A stretch of DNA of 64,000 nucleotides, from positions 620,001-684,000 of the forward strand of contig CAZDWJ010000001.1 of NCBI GenBank assembly GCA_964509195.1, given 5' to 3'. This DNA is from UBA4802 sp964509195 (GTDB lineage: Bacteria > Spirochaetota > UBA4802 > UB4802). Positions 33,580 through 42,958 of this stretch are shown piece after piece. The notes under the pieces were generated by a model, which saw nothing but the letters and a program-made list of their open reading frames with translations, did not search any database and was not told the DNA's origin. Positions within the stretch are counted from its first letter, which is position 1. Every line of letters starts with the position of its first letter. Made by a program: the position numbers and the translations under genes.

Positions 33580-34759
33580 TTTTTTCTTCAACCTGAAAGC
33601 ACAGGGTGTGCCTGTATCAATTCATGAGTGGATGGCACTGCATGAAGCATTGGCATTGAATCTGAATGATACAAGCTTAACTAAATTCTATTATATGGCA
33701 CGAGCCATACTTGTAAAAAATGAAGTATTTTATGATAGATACGATATGGCGTTCCTTGATACGTTCAAGGATGTTGAAACGACGGATGAATTATTAGAAC
33801 AGATACTAGAGGGCCTTAAAAAAGTAAAAGAGCTTCACTTGACCGAGGAAGAAAAGCGCCAGATAGAAAAGCTGAATTTAGATGAGGTGTTGCGCAATTT
33901 TGAAGAGCAGCTGCGCCAGGGCCATTATAAAAATCATGTTGGAGGCAATAAGGCAATTGGCACAGGTGGGCGCTCCACGCAAGGTGCCTGGGGTTACAAC
34001 CCTGCTGGAATACGAATAGGGCAGGGTGTTTCCCGCCACAAAAGTGCAGTACAGATAGCTGAAAAACGCGAGTTTAAGAATTACTCCAATCAGGTGGTTC
34101 TTGATACACGACAGATGCGGGTGGCACTATCGCATCTTCGCTCGCTTTTGCCTATTGGACCAGAAGAGAAATTAGATATTGAACAAACTGTTGATGCTAC
34201 CAGCCGCAACGCAGGGGAACTTGAGCTTATATGGAAAAAGAAGGAGAAAAAGGCTTCAAAGCTTATTTTGTTAATGGACGTAGGGGGTTCCATGACGCCC
34301 TATGCACGGCTTGTAGAACGACTATTTTCAGCTGCGTCCTCACAGATAAGCAAGTTAAAGTATTACTATTTCCATAATTGCGTATATCAGGATTTATGGA
34401 AAGATATTGAACGCTCAGAGTCGATAAGCACAGCCGACTTTTTAAAAAATACTAACAAAGACTATAAGCTCATCATTGTGGGTGATGCCGAAATGGCACC
34501 CTCAGAGCTTACGTGGGTTAACGGAGCTATCGATTACTGGTACCATAATGATATACCCGGAATTGTGTGGCTACAGCGTATTCGTGAAACATTTAAGCAC
34601 TCTATATGGCTCAATCCTATTCCAAAGCGTTCTTGGGATTATATTCAAACTACTCGCATGATTAAAAATATTTTCCCCATGTACGAGCTCACTTTAGAAG
34701 GGCTTGATGAGGGAATCAAGCAACTGGTGAGTGGTAAGGCATTGCAAAAGGTAGTGTAA
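33569..34759 (+). CDS. VWA-domain (CoxE-like) partner of the MoxR ATPase
   Basis: A 396-residue protein with an N-terminal helical CoxE-like region and a VWA domain from about residue 225. The MIDAS segment is LILLMDVGGSMTPYARL: the usual DxSxS is DxGGS here, so one metal-ligand serine is glycine. GDAEMAPSE and WLNPIP are the other VWA features. It overlaps the MoxR gene and so must be co-expressed with it. The next gene is convergent, 8 bp away, with no terminator between. Confidence 0.85.
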   Translation: MFINFFFNLKAQGVPVSIHEWMALHEALALNLNDTSLTKFYYMARAILVKNEVFYDRYDMAFLDTFKDVETTDELLEQILEGLKKVKELHLTEEEKRQIEKLNLDEVLRNFEEQLRQGHYKNHVGGNKAIGTGGRSTQGAWGYNPAGIRIGQGVSRHKSAVQIAEKREFKNYSNQVVLDTRQMRVALSHLRSLLPIGPEEKLDIEQTVDATSRNAGELELIWKKKEKKASKLILLMDVGGSMTPYARLVERLFSAASSQISKLKYYYFHNCVYQDLWKDIERSESISTADFLKNTNKDYKLIIVGDAEMAPSELTWVNGAIDYWYHNDIPGIVWLQRIRETFKHSIWLNPIPKRSWDYIQTTRMIKNIFPMYELTLEGLDEGIKQLVSGKALQKVV

Positions 34760-34767
34760 TGATATCC

Positions 34768-35799
34768 TTATCGCAGCGTTTTTTGTAATTCCAATTTAGC
34801 TACCGCTCTTTCACGGTATTCTCGTGCTTTTTGATGGTCGGGGTCAATTAGTAGTACTTTATCCCATTCTGCGATAGCTGCTTCAAAATTATCCTGTTCA
34901 TAGTATGAAATGCCATTCTGATAATACGTGTTGATATTGGCTTCTAATTTTGATTTAATCACAGATAAATAATTAGAGGTGTTATAATAGCCCGGCTCTT
35001 CATTGTCCACCCTTTTGAATAAACGGTAGGCAGTTATAAGGTCACCCTTGTTATAGGCTTTTTCGCCGCTGGCATACATTTCATTAAGGTTTTCCATTCT
35101 ATTTATCTTATTAAGAATTTCTCTGGCTTTTTCATCCCATGGGTTTACTTTTAAAGCTTTGTTACTGTATGTTTTTGCTGCGTCATATTTATTCTTTTTC
35201 AGAGCATCTTCGGCTTTTGAAGTATAGGGATACGAAGCATTATCCAGTTGATTTTTAATGCGTGTTTTTAATGATGCTAATTTTAGACTGTCAGGATTAT
35301 ACAATGCTGCCTGGTTCACACTATTATGTGCAGCAATATATTGTTTTTTATCAAATTGCTTTTTTGCAACGCCATAGTAATGGTCATACTTCTTTCTGGC
35401 ATAATTTGAATTGCGGATATTTGCTATTTGAGTTTTGACATCTTTATAATTTGGATCACGTTTTTCTGCTTCCAGAAATTGCAGCAATGCGTTTTCCAGA
35501 TCACCTTTGCGTTTATAATTTATACCTGCATCATAATATTTTTTTGCACGTTTTTGTAAAGCCTCTGTGGTAATGACTAAATACTGGCGTGCACCACTGT
35601 GATCCGGGTCAATTGAGAGCACTGTTTCAAAACGCTCCTTGGCCTTGTTATAATCACCTTTTTTATATAATTGTATGCCTTCCTGATAATTTTCATTTAT
35701 TTTTTTCTTTTGCTGCTGATATATCGTGGCACAACCAGAATTAAACAGTAGCAGACAGGCCAGAATGAATATAGTAATCTTCATTAATGGATGACCCAT
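34768..35799 (-). CDS. TPR-repeat lipoprotein
   Basis: A 343-residue lipoprotein (lipobox FNSGC near residue 23). The start at 35799 is set by AAGGAG 6 bases upstream. The mature protein has about six or seven TPR-like helix pairs: YQEGIQLYKKGDYNKAKERFE and ALLQFLEAEKRDPN are clear, and the last is SYYEQDNFEAAIAEWDKVLLIDPD. Such proteins tether envelope complexes by protein contacts. The partner is unknown. Confidence 0.85.
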   Translation of the reverse strand: MGHPLMKITIFILACLLLFNSGCATIYQQQKKKINENYQEGIQLYKKGDYNKAKERFETVLSIDPDHSGARQYLVITTEALQKRAKKYYDAGINYKRKGDLENALLQFLEAEKRDPNYKDVKTQIANIRNSNYARKKYDHYYGVAKKQFDKKQYIAAHNSVNQAALYNPDSLKLASLKTRIKNQLDNASYPYTSKAEDALKKNKYDAAKTYSNKALKVNPWDEKAREILNKINRMENLNEMYASGEKAYNKGDLITAYRLFKRVDNEEPGYYNTSNYLSVIKSKLEANINTYYQNGISYYEQDNFEAAIAEWDKVLLIDPDHQKAREYRERAVAKLELQKTLR

Positions 35800-35958
35800 A
35801 TGATGCTCCTTTTTCTTTTACATACCAATCTATATAAAAATATGATGCAAAGCAACAATTTATTCAAATATTTTTATGTTGACAGTGGTCGTGTTTGTTG
35901 GTTTCTAGAGGTGAGGTTAAAGAATAATTATATCTTCTGGGGAGAACTCATTCATTCA

Positions 35959-36924
35959 ATGCTAGATAAGAATAATATTGTAGAAGTACGTGATATAGTA
36001 AAAACCTTTACCATGAAGAAAGGTGCTTTTGGTAAAAAATCATTGGTAAAAGCTGTTGATGGCGTTAGTTTATCTATTTCTAAAGGAAGTACATATGGAT
36101 TGGTTGGCGAAAGCGGATGTGGAAAAACCACACTGGCTCGTACCCTACTTCGCCTCATTGAGCCTGACAGCGGGCAAATTCTGATTTTAAATACACCATT
36201 ACATGAATTATCAAAACATGAATTGCGGCGTTTCAGAAAGAATATGCAGATAGTTTTTCAGGATCCTTATGGCTCGCTTAATCCGCGCATGACAGTTGAA
36301 AAAATTATATCTGAATCACTGCGCATTCATGAGAATCTTTCAAAAGATGGAGTAAAAGAAAGGACTTTTCATCTTTTGCAGATAGTTGGACTTGATAAAA
36401 TACATGCTTCACGGTATCCTCATGAATTTAGTGGAGGTCAGCGGCAGCGAATCTGTATAGCAAGGGCACTTGCATTGAGCCCCTCATTTGTGGTGCTAGA
36501 TGAGCCCATATCAGCACTGGATGTTTCTATACAGGGGCAAATATTAAATCTGCTTTCTGATATTCAGGAAACATTAGGTGTGGCATATCTTTTTGTGGCT
36601 CATAATCTGGCAGTGGTGAAACATGTAAGCACCATGGTGGGGGTTATGTATCTGGGAAAAATCGTTGAGGAAAATTTTTCAGATAAATTATATAAAAAAC
36701 CCCTTCATCCTTATACACAGAGTTTGATTGCTTCAATTCCGGATATAAAACCTGTAAAGCATTCTTTTTCTGTAATTAAAGGCGAAATACCTTCGCCTGA
36801 AAATCCGCCCATAGGCTGCCATTTTCATCCACGCTGCCAGTATGTAATGCCAATATGCAGAGAAGCATATCCAGCGACAGTCTCTGTGAATGGAGCAAAG
36901 GTAGCATGCTTTCTGTATCATTGA
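35959..36924 (+). CDS. Oligopeptide-type ABC transporter ATPase (OppF/DppF-like), orphan
   Basis: The 321-residue ATPase has Walker A GESGCGKTT (near 51), the signature EFSGGQRQR (near 156), Walker B SPSFVVLDEP and the C-terminal oligopeptide-transporter extension FHPRCQYVMPICREAYP. The start is uncertain: the ATG at 35959 lacks a close ribosome site, and the frame is open further up to 35791. No permease, substrate-binding protein or OppD partner is adjacent, so it must work with subunits encoded elsewhere. The last 19 bp overlap the next TPR gene. Confidence 0.85.
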   Translation: MLDKNNIVEVRDIVKTFTMKKGAFGKKSLVKAVDGVSLSISKGSTYGLVGESGCGKTTLARTLLRLIEPDSGQILILNTPLHELSKHELRRFRKNMQIVFQDPYGSLNPRMTVEKIISESLRIHENLSKDGVKERTFHLLQIVGLDKIHASRYPHEFSGGQRQRICIARALALSPSFVVLDEPISALDVSIQGQILNLLSDIQETLGVAYLFVAHNLAVVKHVSTMVGVMYLGKIVEENFSDKLYKKPLHPYTQSLIASIPDIKPVKHSFSVIKGEIPSPENPPIGCHFHPRCQYVMPICREAYPATVSVNGAKVACFLYH

Positions 36925-37757
36925 GAACTGCTATGGTGGTTTTGCTATGCATAAGCGTTTGCGTAGCTTCAGATGAATTGTCAGTAACTATCGACCAGGA
37001 TCCAAAATATTCCATTTATGAAAAGGATGGGGTACTCTTTTGTACTGGGAACACAGAGGTAGCAGTACATAATAATAAAGGTGCAAACAAGCTTGTGTTG
37101 AATGATATAGATGGTGCAATTGAAATTTTTAACCAGGGTCTAAAACATGCTCCCCTATTTTACCCTTTCCTTTACAATATTGGTATTGCCTGTATGCGAA
37201 AAAGAGAATATGATACTGCTCGTGTATATCTTGAAAAGGCAATGCACATTGTACCTGAAAATCCAAAAATATATGTTGTCATAGGAGAGCTGAACGCATT
37301 AACAGGTAGAGATGGTGATGCACTTATACTGTTCAGAAAAGCCCTGCAGATTAACCGCAAGGAATTGCAGGCAATAATAAAAATAGGAAATATCTATGTT
37401 GAGCGAAATCAGTTAGAGTTGGCCGGGCGATATTTTGATACTGCGTTAAAAATTAATCCACAGTATCCTGATGCAGTTATTGGTTTTGCAAAAATCCATT
37501 TTAAAAAAGGGGAATATTATAAAGCACTTATAAGGCTGAAATCAATAGATGTGGCAAAAGCCCCATATGACAAGGCATATCATTATTATTTTGCTGAAAG
37601 CTCATTTAAGCTAAAAGATTACAAAACTGCGTATGAACAATATCAAAAGCTACTCCAGTTTAAAAATGATGTTTTTTTTCTTACCCATTCATATGCGTTA
37701 ATAGAGCATAAAATGAACCTTTCTCGACAGTTTGCCGAATTGGAGCATATAGAATAA
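36906..37757 (+). CDS. Secreted TPR-repeat protein
   Basis: The ATG at 36906 gives a Sec signal (TAMVVLLCISVCVASDE); it overlaps the ABC ATPase by 19 bp. The 283 residues have five or more TPR units: DIDGAIEIFNQGLKHAP, EYDTARVYLEKAMHIVPEN, GDALILFRKALQINRK, QLELAGRYFDTALKINPQYP and DYKTAYEQYQKLLQFK. A periplasmic adaptor of unknown target. Confidence 0.8.
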   Translation: MLSVSLRTAMVVLLCISVCVASDELSVTIDQDPKYSIYEKDGVLFCTGNTEVAVHNNKGANKLVLNDIDGAIEIFNQGLKHAPLFYPFLYNIGIACMRKREYDTARVYLEKAMHIVPENPKIYVVIGELNALTGRDGDALILFRKALQINRKELQAIIKIGNIYVERNQLELAGRYFDTALKINPQYPDAVIGFAKIHFKKGEYYKALIRLKSIDVAKAPYDKAYHYYFAESSFKLKDYKTAYEQYQKLLQFKNDVFFLTHSYALIEHKMNLSRQFAELEHIE

Positions 37758-37807
37758 AATGGAGTGTGGTATAAATAAGCAGATTTTTTGGGACAGTTTT
37801 ATTTATT

Positions 37808-40800
37808 TCACTTCATAATGAAATTTGAAATTTCTAAAAATATTTTTTTCTGTAAATTTTCCAGCATTCTGGCAACCTGTGTATTGAGTTCCCTGTCTGT
37901 ACTTCTTTTTTGAATGAATTTATTTATTTCATTAATTTCATTGCGTAAAATTCCATTAACCCTTTCAAGGGTTGCAAGATACTCGGCTGATCCCTGCGAT
38001 TGTATATGAAGTTTTCTTTTTTTAATTTCGTCTAGCAACTCTCGCTCCTTTGCTTTTTTTGTCTTTTCGTTCATAATAATCTGGTCAAGCACTTTCTGGG
38101 ATTCAATGTGTGAATTTTTTTTATTGGATAGATAGTACAGTGGGATATGTGCAGGATTAGCAAGTAAATGTGGCAGAGCATTACAGCTAAATTCCTGGTG
38201 TATTGCAGAGTAAATATATTCATCTACTATAGAGCAATTGTTAAGAATATCATATGCGTACCTTTGATCTGATATTATTGTAATATCCTGTCCTGATTGA
38301 ATGGCTCTGGCACTATATGATTGAATAATGGCTTTGAAAGGTATGTCTGTGGCATCATTATACTGCTTCATACTCTGTATGATTGCAATCAATGCATCTG
38401 CGATATTCAATGGGTTATTTGAATGAAATGTAATGGTATCTGGCAGAAGGGCATACAGATTGAGGTTGTTTCTTTTGCAATGTTCAAGAATAAGTGATTG
38501 GATAGTATTGAGCAAAGTTACAAGTTCTTCAAGTAAAACGGGATGGGTATTTTCATACATTTTTATTGTTACAATAAAGAAATCTTTTAATGTATCTATT
38601 TTACCTGGTTTAATTGTTACAGAGGGTGGGACCTGGGAAATATCGATGCCGTTCTTCCTATACATGTTTCCAATAAAATTGACAATATCATCACATATTT
38701 CAGAGGGGAGATTTTGTAATATTGATATTGTTTCATATCCTACAGCATACTCTTCTTTTAACAATGATAATAAAAAATAGGATAATTCCGGTAAAGTATG
38801 ATTGCGAAATAAAAAAAGTATTTCTGTCTGAATATCTCTGTTTTTAATAATTAACATTTCTTTAATGTATCGTTCAACTTCCTTGTTATTAAGCTGTAAC
38901 AATAATGCACATGCATATATGCGTATGCGGATTCCTGATTCTTTCATGCAATCAATAAGAAACTGCGACAATGCCCGTTTATTAAAATCCCTCAGACGAG
39001 GGATAATGCTGCCTAATGATTGCAGTATTGTTTCTTTAATAGCAATCTCATTAGTGTCGGTAAAAAGTGATATTAGCCATTCCAGCTCTTTTTCATCGCC
39101 ACAGTGTCCTATATTGAGAATTGCGTATCGTTTGGTATTTACATCATTAGATGATAGGATAATATTTTTAAGTATTTCAGTAGAATTTTTATATTGGGTT
39201 GTTTCTGTCTTCAATAGCAGTTTTAATGCAGTAATGATAACAGCTGTATCAAGATGTGCAGTGTTTTTTAACAGTTCAAAAAGAATCGAAGCTGCTTGCT
39301 GGTCTTTATAGTGCACTAGATATTTGAGGGAAAAAAGTTGTTCATTGCGATCACCTGATAATAGCATTAATTCCAGTTCGCCCAGCATATACGGATATCG
39401 CATCTTTGATAATGTTTGTATACAGGCATCAAATAGTATTTCATCACGGTATTTCTTGAGATAGTTATAGATTTTTACAAGAAGATTTGCAGCCGATTGA
39501 ATATTTAATTGAGCTACAATAGTGCATAACCTGACTATTCTTTCCTGCAAAAATCGTTTTTCAAAATCAATTGTTTCAAACCGCGAAGCGGAGATTGCCC
39601 TGCTTTTTGGATCGCTGTCATAAAGCATTTCGATTAATTGTGAAAATGGTTCTCTGGTAAAGCTGTCAGTAAAAGGGAAATGGTTGGTTAAAAGATTAAT
39701 AATTTTTTGTATTTCGTCATTTTGTTCATGACGGAGATAGTGAACAATTTTGGTTAAAATTTGTGGGGTAAGCTTTGATAATATAAAATGTCTTACCTGC
39801 CTTATGGATTCCGGGTAACTTTTTTCTTCCACATCTGCTATCATGTAATTTTTTCTGTAGAGTTCAAAAAAGGAATCCAGAGTGACAGTAAAATAATTAA
39901 AGAGTTTATCTTTCAGTAATGTACTGGACCTGTCATTCTGAAGCGAAGTAAAATAATTTAAAATGGTATCAACAATAATTGTATTATGGTGTGGGGATAT
40001 GGTGCCAAAAGATATAAGAGCCCGTATTAAGGGCTCCGGATCCCGCACCAGCATAATTTTATGTTGAAGTAGAATAAGTAATTCTTCTTTTTCGTTTTCG
40101 TTCTGGCTGTTTAATATTTTTAGTATATAATCATTTGTTTCCCTGTGTTTGGAGACAATGAGTGCGTTTAGGCAAGAAATCCTTACACTACTTGAAAATT
40201 CCACAAATTTTGGCAGTATCTTGGATAAAAAAACCCTGAGTTCAATAATGATGTCCTCTTCACCTGTTGCACCGGATACTTCATTTTTTTGAGCTCTTTG
40301 GGAAATATAATACTCGCTCATAAATGAAACCGCATCAAATATTCCTATAAGCGTATAATCATTATTATTAACCAATGCTTCAAACAGATGTATGTCATTA
40401 TATATTGATAATGCTCGAATTGCATAGAAACGAATCACTTCATTTGTGCTGGTATCATTGATTATGTTTTTCAAAACTGTAAGTAGATTATTGTCAGTAA
40501 TCCGTAACAATCTCAGAGTTTCAAGACACTGGATAACAGTGGGGTAGTTTGAATCTCTGCTGTAATTCTGCATAATATAATCAGTGAAAAGCTGGACTGT
40601 CTCTTCATTGCCATATGTTGCAAGGTATGTGCAGATGAGTATCTTTTCATCATCTGTAATAGATTGTTGGAATAAAGCATGGAAAAGGTCTGTAAATCCT
40701 GGCCTTAGATGTTGTGTTATTGTGCGTATTGCGCTAAGACGAATAGCAGGCTCTGCAGATAATTCAGCACACAGGATATTATGGGCAGATTCAATTTTTG

Positions 40801-40900
40801 ATTGAGCAATAAGGGGATGCAGGCACATGCGTAAATATGGTGTAAATTTAAGATTTTTAGTCAGTTCCAGTTTGATTGATTGGAGAATATCACGTTCCAT
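37808..40900 (-). CDS. Very large HEAT-like repeat protein (1030 aa)
   Basis: A cytosolic protein with no signal peptide or TM. Along residues 1-700 there are repeated helix pairs with HEAT features (for example AIRLSAIRTITQHL, SSVRISCLNALIVSKH, NTKRYAILNIGHCGDEKELEWLISLF and KETILQSLGSIIPRL). The C-terminal part (about 760-930) looks globular, and the last 100 residues are a charged coiled coil (KTKKAKERELLDEIKKRK). AAAGGTG precedes the ATG. No family is recognised; a scaffold role is plausible. It is divergent from the rimP-nusA operon. Confidence 0.7.
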   Translation of the reverse strand: MERDILQSIKLELTKNLKFTPYLRMCLHPLIAQSKIESAHNILCAELSAEPAIRLSAIRTITQHLRPGFTDLFHALFQQSITDDEKILICTYLATYGNEETVQLFTDYIMQNYSRDSNYPTVIQCLETLRLLRITDNNLLTVLKNIINDTSTNEVIRFYAIRALSIYNDIHLFEALVNNNDYTLIGIFDAVSFMSEYYISQRAQKNEVSGATGEEDIIIELRVFLSKILPKFVEFSSSVRISCLNALIVSKHRETNDYILKILNSQNENEKEELLILLQHKIMLVRDPEPLIRALISFGTISPHHNTIIVDTILNYFTSLQNDRSSTLLKDKLFNYFTVTLDSFFELYRKNYMIADVEEKSYPESIRQVRHFILSKLTPQILTKIVHYLRHEQNDEIQKIINLLTNHFPFTDSFTREPFSQLIEMLYDSDPKSRAISASRFETIDFEKRFLQERIVRLCTIVAQLNIQSAANLLVKIYNYLKKYRDEILFDACIQTLSKMRYPYMLGELELMLLSGDRNEQLFSLKYLVHYKDQQAASILFELLKNTAHLDTAVIITALKLLLKTETTQYKNSTEILKNIILSSNDVNTKRYAILNIGHCGDEKELEWLISLFTDTNEIAIKETILQSLGSIIPRLRDFNKRALSQFLIDCMKESGIRIRIYACALLLQLNNKEVERYIKEMLIIKNRDIQTEILFLFRNHTLPELSYFLLSLLKEEYAVGYETISILQNLPSEICDDIVNFIGNMYRKNGIDISQVPPSVTIKPGKIDTLKDFFIVTIKMYENTHPVLLEELVTLLNTIQSLILEHCKRNNLNLYALLPDTITFHSNNPLNIADALIAIIQSMKQYNDATDIPFKAIIQSYSARAIQSGQDITIISDQRYAYDILNNCSIVDEYIYSAIHQEFSCNALPHLLANPAHIPLYYLSNKKNSHIESQKVLDQIIMNEKTKKAKERELLDEIKKRKLHIQSQGSAEYLATLERVNGILRNEINEINKFIQKRSTDRELNTQVARMLENLQKKIFLEISNFIMK

Positions 40901-41005
40901 AGTTCACCTTTATACAGTGATTGATTGCTGATAAAATATACATCACAAACACTCATTCTGTAAATTAGAATTTATCTTTAAGGAAATGTAAAGATAAAAA
41001 AAAGC

Positions 41006-41034
41006 TTGAAATTGTACGCATATGATACTATATT
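41006..41034 (+). promoter_or_regulatory. Promoter of the rimP-nusA-infB operon
   Basis: TTGAAA (41006-41011) and TATATT (41029-41034) are spaced by 17 bases, each matching five of six consensus bases. The start would be near 41041, leaving a leader of about 110 nt that holds a terminator-like hairpin. Confidence 0.6.
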
Positions 41035-41089
41035 GATTAATTGAGGTAGTTGGTTTTCTGCTTTATTATTAACGGATGTGTGTAAAGCG

Positions 41090-41114
41090 GGTGGCAAAAG
41101 CCACTCTTTTTTTT
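41090..41114 (+). terminator. Leader terminator or attenuator before rimP
   Basis: GTGGC / GCCAC with an AAAA loop (41091-41104), plus a G-U pair, is followed by CTTTTTTTT, 36 bp before the rimP start. Nothing on the + strand upstream needs a terminator, so it probably acts as an attenuator. Confidence 0.65.
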
Positions 41115-41150
41115 AGCCATTTTGTATGTAGTACTAATTTGAGAACTGTA

Positions 41151-41591
41151 ATGAAACTTAACGAAAGCATCGAGAAAATAATTCACAATGTTGCCCATGA
41201 CTTAGGGTACAGCATTTATGACTGTGTTCTTGTTTTACATGGCAAAACGCCGCGTATAACAGTAAAGATAGATCATAAAAATGGCATATCCCATCGCGAT
41301 TGTGAAAGGTTTTCCAGAGAGCTATCGCACCGTATTGACACACAAGATGAGCTTGATGATTATATCTTTGAAGTTTCTTCACCAGGAATAAAGCGGGAAC
41401 TTAGAACTATTGATGACTACGTACGGTTTATAGGCGCGCCAGTAAAAGGTATTTATAATGAAGATGATATCAGGAAAACATTTAAGGGCACGCTTAACGG
41501 AGTGGATGGGGAGATAGTTACTATTAATGAATCCAATAAGGTATTGACACTTACATTTACTCAAATCATAAAAGCAAATCTAGATTATTAA
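41151..41591 (+). CDS. rimP: Ribosome maturation factor RimP
   Basis: Assists 30S subunit assembly. 146 residues from the ATG at 41151 (MKLNESIEKIIHNVAHDLGYSIYDC); a longer frame begins at 41076 but runs through the terminator hairpin and is rejected. VKIDHKNGISHRDCERFSRELS (near 44) and FEVSSPGIKREL (near 79) are family hallmarks. First gene of the operon; nusA follows 11 bp after its stop. Confidence 0.93.
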   Translation: MKLNESIEKIIHNVAHDLGYSIYDCVLVLHGKTPRITVKIDHKNGISHRDCERFSRELSHRIDTQDELDDYIFEVSSPGIKRELRTIDDYVRFIGAPVKGIYNEDDIRKTFKGTLNGVDGEIVTINESNKVLTLTFTQIIKANLDY

Positions 41592-41602
41592 AGGTGAACA
41601 GT

Positions 41603-42925
41603 ATGAGTGGAAACTTTTTTGAAGCACTACATCAGATTGCTACTGAAAAAGGAATAACTCGTGAGATGATTGAGGAGATTGTTCAGTCAGCAATGCTTTC
41701 TGCGTACAAGAAGCAGTATGGAATTACCAGGCCTGTGGATATTACCTTTGACCGGGAAAAAAATACTGTAAAAATCGTTTCACGAAAAATGGTGGTACGA
41801 GTACCTAAAAATCATGCTGAAGAAATATCGCTGGAAGAAGCTCAGAAGATAAAACCAGATGCTAAATTTGGTGATGAAGTTATTATAGAAGAAAACCCTC
41901 TTGAAACATTTGGGCGCATTGCTGCGCAAACTGCAAAGCAGGTTATATTACAGAAGATAAAAGAAGCAGAAAAAAATATTGTGTATGATGAATATAAAGA
42001 CAAGGTAAATGAATTAATTAATGGATATGTGCAGCGTAAAACAAAAGAAGCACTGTATATCGATTTAGGAAAAACTGAAGGCATTATCCCTTCTCGTGAA
42101 CAGTCCCCGCTTGAGCATTATAAAATTGGTGACAGGGTAAAAGCCATTGTGTTGAGTGTACAGAAAAACAGTAAAGGCCCCAGTGTGGTGCTTTCACGAG
42201 CCCATCCAAAATTTGTTGAAAAACTTTTTGAAATGGAAATACCCGAAATTTATGATGGCATAGTAAAAATAGTAAATATTGTGCGGGAACCAGGCTTGAG
42301 AACAAAGGTTGCCGTGACCAGTGACAGGGATGATATTGACAGTGTGGGCGCATGTGTTGGTATGAAGGGTGTGCGAATTCAGTCAATTGTTCGCGAACTT
42401 GAAGGCGAAAAAATTGATGTAATTGAATATTCACCAAATAAAAAAGTTATGGCTTCAAATGCGCTTACTCCGGCAAAGGTGAAAGAAATTATAGAAACCA
42501 GAGATGGTGGGGTCATAGCTGTTGTGGACAATGACCAGTATCGGCTTGCTATCGGCAAAAATGGCCATAATGCACGGTTAGCTGCCAAATTATGCGGATT
42601 TAATATCGACATAAAGACTGAAGACCAGTACCGCGAATTCTTAAGTTCAAGTGAATCACGTGCGCTTGTTGAACAGCTTTTTGCCACAACATCTGAAGGT
42701 GAAACTCCGCTAGAAGAACTCCCCGGCCTTGATGCACGCACCATTGCTCTGCTTGAAGCGGGTGGAATATTCTCTGTAGAAGAACTGGTTGAAAAATCGG
42801 TAGAGGATCTCATGCATATTGATGGTATTGGCGAAAAGACAGCACAAAAGATAATTAATATAATACAAGAATATGTTGACTTTGAAGAAGAAGATTATGA
42901 AGATGAACAGGAAGATAATAAGTAA
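41603..42925 (+). CDS. nusA: Transcription termination/antitermination factor NusA
   Basis: RNA polymerase-binding factor in pausing, termination and antitermination. The ATG at 41603 has AAAGGTG 6 bases upstream. Of 440 residues, 1-125 are the polymerase-binding domain, about 130-200 S1 (GYVQRKTKEALYIDLGKTEGI), about 200-340 the two KH domains (GACVGMKGVRIQSIVREL and LAIGKNGHNARLA), and about 370-430 a helix-hairpin-helix (ELPGLDARTIALLEAGG and MHIDGIGEKTAQKI). It ends in an acidic tail. Confidence 0.96.
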   Translation: MSGNFFEALHQIATEKGITREMIEEIVQSAMLSAYKKQYGITRPVDITFDREKNTVKIVSRKMVVRVPKNHAEEISLEEAQKIKPDAKFGDEVIIEENPLETFGRIAAQTAKQVILQKIKEAEKNIVYDEYKDKVNELINGYVQRKTKEALYIDLGKTEGIIPSREQSPLEHYKIGDRVKAIVLSVQKNSKGPSVVLSRAHPKFVEKLFEMEIPEIYDGIVKIVNIVREPGLRTKVAVTSDRDDIDSVGACVGMKGVRIQSIVRELEGEKIDVIEYSPNKKVMASNALTPAKVKEIIETRDGGVIAVVDNDQYRLAIGKNGHNARLAAKLCGFNIDIKTEDQYREFLSSSESRALVEQLFATTSEGETPLEELPGLDARTIALLEAGGIFSVEELVEKSVEDLMHIDGIGEKTAQKIINIIQEYVDFEEEDYEDEQEDNK

Positions 42926-42958
42926 GTAATATTATTTTAATCTAATAGGGATTTGTTA

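Noticed and set aside
34768..34788. Terminator between the VWA gene and the convergent TPR gene
   Set aside because: Only 8 bp separate the genes and no stem with a U tract is present.
35791..35958. 56-residue N-terminal extension of the OppF-type ATPase
   Set aside because: The extra residues do not fit the family, which begins shortly before the EVRDIVKTF strand, and they would overlap the divergent TPR gene.
41076..41150. 25-residue N-terminal extension of RimP
   Set aside because: It runs through the terminator-like hairpin and its U tract, and the family starts at MKLNESIEKI.
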